Assembly: GCA_965205225.1 (NCBI GenBank)
Contig: CBDBFZ010000002.1
Span: 868,001-932,000 of the forward strand
Reading direction: 5' to 3'
DNA length: 64,000 nucleotides
DNA from: Litorimonas sp965205225
GTDB lineage: Bacteria > Pseudomonadota > Alphaproteobacteria > Caulobacterales > Maricaulaceae
Shown: positions 59,836 through 64,000 of the stretch, piece by piece
How positions within the stretch are numbered: the first letter of the stretch is position 1
Layout: each line of letters begins with the position of its first letter
Notes under the pieces: generated by a model
The model's database searches: none
What the model was told of the DNA's origin: nothing
Seen by the model: only the letters and a program-made list of their open reading frames with translations
Translations under genes and position numbers: made by a program

Positions 59836-62789
59836 CAGCTGAGCGCGGCGCGCGCCTCCTGCAGTTTCGTGCACTCATCGGCGTAAGCCGTCTTGCGGTC
59901 CTTCTGCTTCTGCACCACGGCGGCGGGGGCGCGGTCCGTGAAATTCGCATTATCGAGTTTCTTGTCGATCTTGGCAATCTCGGCCTCGACCTTGGCAATA
60001 GCTGCATCGAGGCGTTTCTGCTCCGCCGCAACATCGATCAGACCGTCTAGCGGGATTGCGTAGTTGACCCTGTCCACGACGGTTTGCAGCACACCTTCGG
60101 GGACGACGTCTGCGACAGACACGGACTCGACCCGGGCCAGACGACCTAACGCTTCTGCAAAGATCGACAGGCGCGCATCTGGCCTGCCGATGACGACGAG
60201 CGGCGCTTTGCGCGATGGCGGCACATTCATTGCGGCGCGCACAGACCGCAATGCCGAGATGAGGCGGATGAGCCAGTCAATATCGTCACCAGCCGGCTCA
60301 GCGGCGACCACCGGCCAGTCCGACAGCATCAGGAAGCTGTTGCGTTCGCCCGTGAGCGCCCAAAGCTCTTCCGTGATGAAGGGCATGAACGGGTGTAGCA
60401 GTTTGAAGGACTGATCGAGTGTCCAGGACAGGGTCGCGCGGGTTTCATCCGGCGTCGCACCGAGTAATTCCGGTTTGGCCAATTCGATATACCAGTCGCA
60501 GACCGTACCCCAAACGAAGCTGTAAACCGCGTCAGCAGCGTCATTGAACCGGTAGGATTCGATATAGCCTGTCGCCGTGTTTGCCGCTTCAGCTGTCTTG
60601 GCGACAATCCACTTGTTGAGGGCACTCCGGACAGTGTTCGGATCGAAATCAGCCTGCGCGCGGCAGCCATTCATCTGCGCGAAACGGGCGGCGTTCCAGA
60701 GCTTGGTACCGAAATTGCGGTACCCTGCAACGCGGTCCACGGAGAGTTTGATGTTCCGCCCCTGCCCGGCCATCGCGGCCAGCGTGAAGCGCAATGCGTC
60801 TGCCCCATAAACCTCGAACCCGTCTGGATAGGCCTTGCGCGTTGCCTTGGCGACTTGCGGAGCTTTTTCTGGGTTCTTCAAGCCGCGCGTGCGTTTTTCA
60901 ACCAGCGCATCAATCGACACGCCGTCAATCAGATCAAGCGGATCAATCGTATTGCCGATGGATTTGGACATTTTCTTGCCCTGCTCATCCAGCACCAACG
61001 CATGAATATAGACATCGCGGAACGGCACATCTTTCATGAAATGTAATCCCTGCATCATCATCCGCGCGACCCAGAAAAAGATGATGTCGAACGCAGTGAC
61101 AAGGACAGAGGTCGGGTAAAACTTTTCGAGCTTCGCCGTGTTATCCGGCCAGCCGAGGGTCGAGAACGGCCAAAGGCCGGAAGAGAACCATGTGTCTAGG
61201 ACGTCGGGGTCGCGGTAGATTGGTACACGGCCATCTGACATTGAGTCAGCAAATTCTTTTGGAGATAAGTCAGCGAAATCTTCGACGACATAAACTTGAG
61301 CGTTATACTTTTCAGAAGCAATTCTTAACGCCTCATGTTCATTTTCTGCACAGAAGATGAAGAATGGCGTGTCGTGTTCAGCTAACACAAAATCGCCCGT
61401 TTCAGGGTCCTTAAGAAAAGTTGGCCCATACCAAGCCGGAACGCGGTGTCCCCACCAGAGCTGGCGTGAAATACACCAGGGTTGGATATTCTCCATCCAG
61501 TGATCGTAAGTTTTCTTCCAATTGTCCGGGATAAACCGCGTTGAACCGTCATTCACCGCCGCCATCGCGTCGTCCGCGAGCTTTTCCGCATCCACGAACC
61601 ACTGATCCGTCAGCATCGGTTCGATCACGGCGTTGGAGCGATCACCAAAGGGCTGCATGATTGTCTTGTCTTCGACAGCAATCAGCAAGCCTTCAGCATC
61701 AATGTCAGCCACAACAGCCTTACGCGCGTCGAACCGGTCCATGCCGACATATTTGTCCGGCATGACCTCGCTGGCGATCATCTCGCCCTTGGTCCCCATC
61801 AGCGAATACATCGGAATATTGTTCCGCTTGGCGACGTCATAATCGTTGAAATCATGCGCGCCAGTGATTTTCACCGCGCCAGAACCGAAGTCGGGATCCG
61901 GATATTCATCCGTGATAATCGGGATCAGGCGATCTGCCAGCGGCAGGCGCACCATCTTGCCAACGATGGGGGCGTAGCGTTGATCGTCCGGATGCACAGC
62001 CACCGCACCGTCGCCCAGCATGGTTTCGGGCCGGGTCGTGGCGATGGAAATATAGTCGCGTTCTTCTGACAGGGCGATGTTTCCGTCCTCGTCTTTCTCA
62101 ACATAGGTGTAGGTCTCTCCGCCTTCGAGCGGATATTTGAAGTGCCAGAAATGGCCGTCCACATCGCGGTTGTCGACTTCCAGATCGGAAATCGCCGTCT
62201 GAAAATGCGTATCCCAGTTCACAAGACGCTTGTCGCGATAGATCAGCCCGGCTTCATACATCTCGACAAAGGCCTTGGTCACGGCCTCCGCCATCTTGTC
62301 GTCTTCGTCGTCAGGATTGCCGAGTGTGAATTTTTCGCGGCTCCAGTCGCAGGATGCGCCGAGGCGGCGCAATTGTTCCGTGATGATTCCGCCGGACTCA
62401 TTTTTCCAGTCCCAGACTTCCGAGATAAAATTCTCCCGGCTCATGGAACTGCGCGGGCGCTGCTCATCAGCGAGTTTGCGTTCCACCACCATTTGCGTCG
62501 CGATACCCGCGTGATCCGTGCCAGGCTGCCACAGCACATCAAAGCCGCGCATTCGGTGGAACCGCGCTAGAATATCCTGGATCGTATTATTGACCGCGTG
62601 GCCCATATGCAGGCTGCCCGTCACATTGGGCGGCGGGATGACAACGGAAAAAGGCGACTTGGAGTCGTCCATATCCGGCTGAAAGCAGTTCTCCTTTTCC
62701 CACGCCGCATAGAGGCGCTGTTCTGCCTCTTTAGGGTTAAAATGTTTCGGCAGATCTGGATTCATTTCGTCTGTCGTCTTTGGCATCAT
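59835..62789 (-). CDS. valS: Valyl-tRNA synthetase
   Basis: It charges tRNA-Val. The 984-residue class I synthetase has PPPNVTGSLHMGHAVNNT (HIGH motif as HMGH), the CP1 editing domain with TTRPETMLGDGAVAVHP and GTDHAGIATQ, WCISRQLWWGHRVPAWYG, the KMSKS loop GKKMSKSIGNTIDPLDL, an anticodon-binding domain and a C-terminal coiled coil (AEQKRLDAAIAKVEAEIAKI). Tandem ATGs at 62789/62786 open the frame. A later ATG (MNPDLPKHF) at 62765 is also possible. Confidence 0.97.
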   Translation of the reverse strand: MMPKTTDEMNPDLPKHFNPKEAEQRLYAAWEKENCFQPDMDDSKSPFSVVIPPPNVTGSLHMGHAVNNTIQDILARFHRMRGFDVLWQPGTDHAGIATQMVVERKLADEQRPRSSMSRENFISEVWDWKNESGGIITEQLRRLGASCDWSREKFTLGNPDDEDDKMAEAVTKAFVEMYEAGLIYRDKRLVNWDTHFQTAISDLEVDNRDVDGHFWHFKYPLEGGETYTYVEKDEDGNIALSEERDYISIATTRPETMLGDGAVAVHPDDQRYAPIVGKMVRLPLADRLIPIITDEYPDPDFGSGAVKITGAHDFNDYDVAKRNNIPMYSLMGTKGEMIASEVMPDKYVGMDRFDARKAVVADIDAEGLLIAVEDKTIMQPFGDRSNAVIEPMLTDQWFVDAEKLADDAMAAVNDGSTRFIPDNWKKTYDHWMENIQPWCISRQLWWGHRVPAWYGPTFLKDPETGDFVLAEHDTPFFIFCAENEHEALRIASEKYNAQVYVVEDFADLSPKEFADSMSDGRVPIYRDPDVLDTWFSSGLWPFSTLGWPDNTAKLEKFYPTSVLVTAFDIIFFWVARMMMQGLHFMKDVPFRDVYIHALVLDEQGKKMSKSIGNTIDPLDLIDGVSIDALVEKRTRGLKNPEKAPQVAKATRKAYPDGFEVYGADALRFTLAAMAGQGRNIKLSVDRVAGYRNFGTKLWNAARFAQMNGCRAQADFDPNTVRSALNKWIVAKTAEAANTATGYIESYRFNDAADAVYSFVWGTVCDWYIELAKPELLGATPDETRATLSWTLDQSFKLLHPFMPFITEELWALTGERNSFLMLSDWPVVAAEPAGDDIDWLIRLISALRSVRAAMNVPPSRKAPLVVIGRPDARLSIFAEALGRLARVESVSVADVVPEGVLQTVVDRVNYAIPLDGLIDVAAEQKRLDAAIAKVEAEIAKIDKKLDNANFTDRAPAAVVQKQKDRKTAYADECTKLQEARAALS

Positions 62790-62796
62790 TCACTCA

Positions 62797-62839
62797 ACAA
62801 AAAGACCCGCCCCCATGTCGGCGTGTGCCGGGGGCGGGC
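62797..62839 (-). terminator. Rho-independent terminator after popZ
   Basis: Perfect nine-base stem CCCGCCCCC / GGGGGCGGG with a 15-base loop, followed on the minus strand by TCTTTTTG. It lies between the popZ stop and the valS start and ends immediately before the valS leader, so it would separate the two genes or reduce read-through. Confidence 0.85.
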
Positions 62840-62898
62840 TTGATAATGGCCCGCATAACGCAGGCTGACGATCTTGTTAAGTCAGGGCGTCATCCCAA

Positions 62899-64000
62899 CT
62901 ATTTACCGGAAGCAAGCCGTTTAACTTCCTTGGCCACAGCCCGCTCGACAATCCTCAGTAGGTTTTCGTCCAGCCATTCCTTCAGCATGGGCTTAAGGGC
63001 GTCCTGTACCAGATCACCAATGCGCGGGCCGCGTTCAGATAAAATGGCTTGGTCTTCGACGACCTGATTGAGCTGCGCAAACGCAGTCATGGTCGCCTCT
63101 TCTGTAACATCGTCCAGTATGGCGTCGGAGCGGATAGCTCTCGGCATGGAAGTCTCCATTTCAGGGGTATCGGGTTGGGTTTGTTGTAAAGCGGGTTTCG
63201 GTTGAACAGGTCCAGGCACAGACACAGGCCCAGGCGCAACCATTGCCGCCGCGATGGTTTCGGTAATCAGCTCATCCGCAGATTCAATTTCGGAGACAGG
63301 CTCAACACCTGCATCGGTTTCCGCCGCAGCGGCAATGTCAGTCAGGTTGGGCGTGTCAACCTCACATGCCTGCGCTTCCATCGCGGCGATTTCGTCATCA
63401 AGCGTCATATCCAGGATATTTTCCAGAATATTGTCTTCCATCACGTCGAGCGGATCAACATCCGGATTGGCGTCAGCCTTCATAACGGGCGCTGCGTCTG
63501 CAGAGACTGCAATCGGGTCTTCATCCTCATCCGTCAGATCAGCCAGCAGTGACTTGACCAGATCAAGATCGGCGTCGGCAGCGGTATCTGTCATGGGATC
63601 ATCCTTTGCACCCTCTTCATTGGGGGCTTTGGCGGATATATCAGGAGTCTGACTGGCATGCGCCTCCGTGGTGGCTGGAACCGGCTCAAGATCGACGAGC
63701 AACTCGCCCATCATACGGTCCATGTCATCTGAACCGGTCTGTGCAGGATTTACTGGAGCAGCCTGACTGACCGTTTCAACAGAGCCTGAAACAGCCCCGA
63801 CATCCGCGCTGCCTTCATCAAGTTCCGGAATGGCGAGCTGATCGTCCAACGTCAGAACATCCGTATCTGACAAGCCAAAAGCCTGCTCGACAGCCGCGTG
63901 GATTGCTTCGGGCTGACTCTCATCAAAACCACTCAGAAGTGCATCAATATCCGGATGCTCCGAATTCATATCAACCGATGCGGCAACAGGTATAGGTCGC
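62899..64000 (-). CDS. popZ: Polar organizing protein PopZ (DUF2497), 5' end probably outside the window
   Basis: PopZ forms a polar matrix that anchors ParB/centromeres and cell-cycle regulators in Caulobacter relatives. The C-terminal ~60 residues, DLVQDALKPMLKEWLDENLL, RIVERAVAKEVKRL, match DUF2497. The preceding ~290 residues are acidic, proline- and alanine-rich and disordered, as in PopZ. An ATG at 63969 is possible, but the frame is open to the window edge. The conserved PopZ N-terminal helix (EEILASIRRIISE-type) is not seen, so the real start is probably beyond base 64000. It lies upstream of valS as in relatives. Confidence 0.85.
   Translation of the reverse strand, partial: RPIPVAASVDMNSEHPDIDALLSGFDESQPEAIHAAVEQAFGLSDTDVLTLDDQLAIPELDEGSADVGAVSGSVETVSQAAPVNPAQTGSDDMDRMMGELLVDLEPVPATTEAHASQTPDISAKAPNEEGAKDDPMTDTAADADLDLVKSLLADLTDEDEDPIAVSADAAPVMKADANPDVDPLDVMEDNILENILDMTLDDEIAAMEAQACEVDTPNLTDIAAAAETDAGVEPVSEIESADELITETIAAAMVAPGPVSVPGPVQPKPALQQTQPDTPEMETSMPRAIRSDAILDDVTEEATMTAFAQLNQVVEDQAILSERGPRIGDLVQDALKPMLKEWLDENLLRIVERAVAKEVKRLASGK

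Overview
The window looks like chromosome from a Caulobacter-like marine alphaproteobacterium (order Caulobacterales or Maricaulales is my best guess). The reasons are a PopZ/DUF2497 gene beside valS, an AccD without its zinc ribbon, the accD-folC / trxA-addA-addB-murU-amgK-tsaE neighbourhood, a ubiquinone hydroxylase, FtsK, a class II DAHP synthase and a large TonB-dependent receptor. The family-level assignment is inference.

Layout. 1-5.75 kb is core: dnaN (cut by the window edge), recF, a UbiH-type hydroxylase and ftsK. 5.9-12.8 kb holds a transposase remnant and then a minus-strand block of a TonB receptor, a huge internally duplicated lipoprotein and a TPR protein. Strong Pho-box-like direct repeats lie upstream of both transcription units, so this looks like a phosphate-starvation outer-membrane system. 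13.1-16.4 kb is a nested insertion-sequence array (three copies of one IS5-family element and an IS1595-family element). lysC follows. 17.9-26.6 kb is a decayed plasticity zone: IS1595, IS3 and IS630 remnants, a broken alpha/beta hydrolase, an RTX protein and a compact type II restriction-modification system. That system sits between two 673-bp copies of the 3' part of the DAHP synthase gene.

26.6-34.3 kb carries the intact DAHP synthase, an AlgJ/AlgX-like plus MBOAT acyltransferase pair, a pile of pseudogenes (DUF2177, an IS481 transposase, a TolB-like/cyclase-type regulator) and a Na+/solute symporter with its DUF4212 partner. 34.6-43.4 kb is a second accessory island: a broken ATP-grasp gene, a VapC/FitB-type toxin-antitoxin pair, a sigma-like protein, and a tightly coupled four-gene operon (XRE regulator, MmeI-like DNA methyltransferase, SF2 helicase, GIY-YIG/T5orf172 nuclease). 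This operon is the best candidate for an undescribed defence system. The island ends at a tRNA-Arg(CCG) gene followed by two partial tRNA copies.

43.9-64 kb is mostly core again: a DsbE/CcmG thioredoxin, accD-folC, trxA, the translationally coupled tsaE-amgK-murU-addB-addA operon (t6A synthesis, cell-wall sugar recycling, double-strand-break repair), a [2Fe-2S] ferredoxin, an IS5-type insertion, valS-DUF3137 and popZ. Two themes stand out: repeated insertion-sequence traffic that left about fifteen gene fragments, and two separate DNA-modification modules in the resulting gaps.
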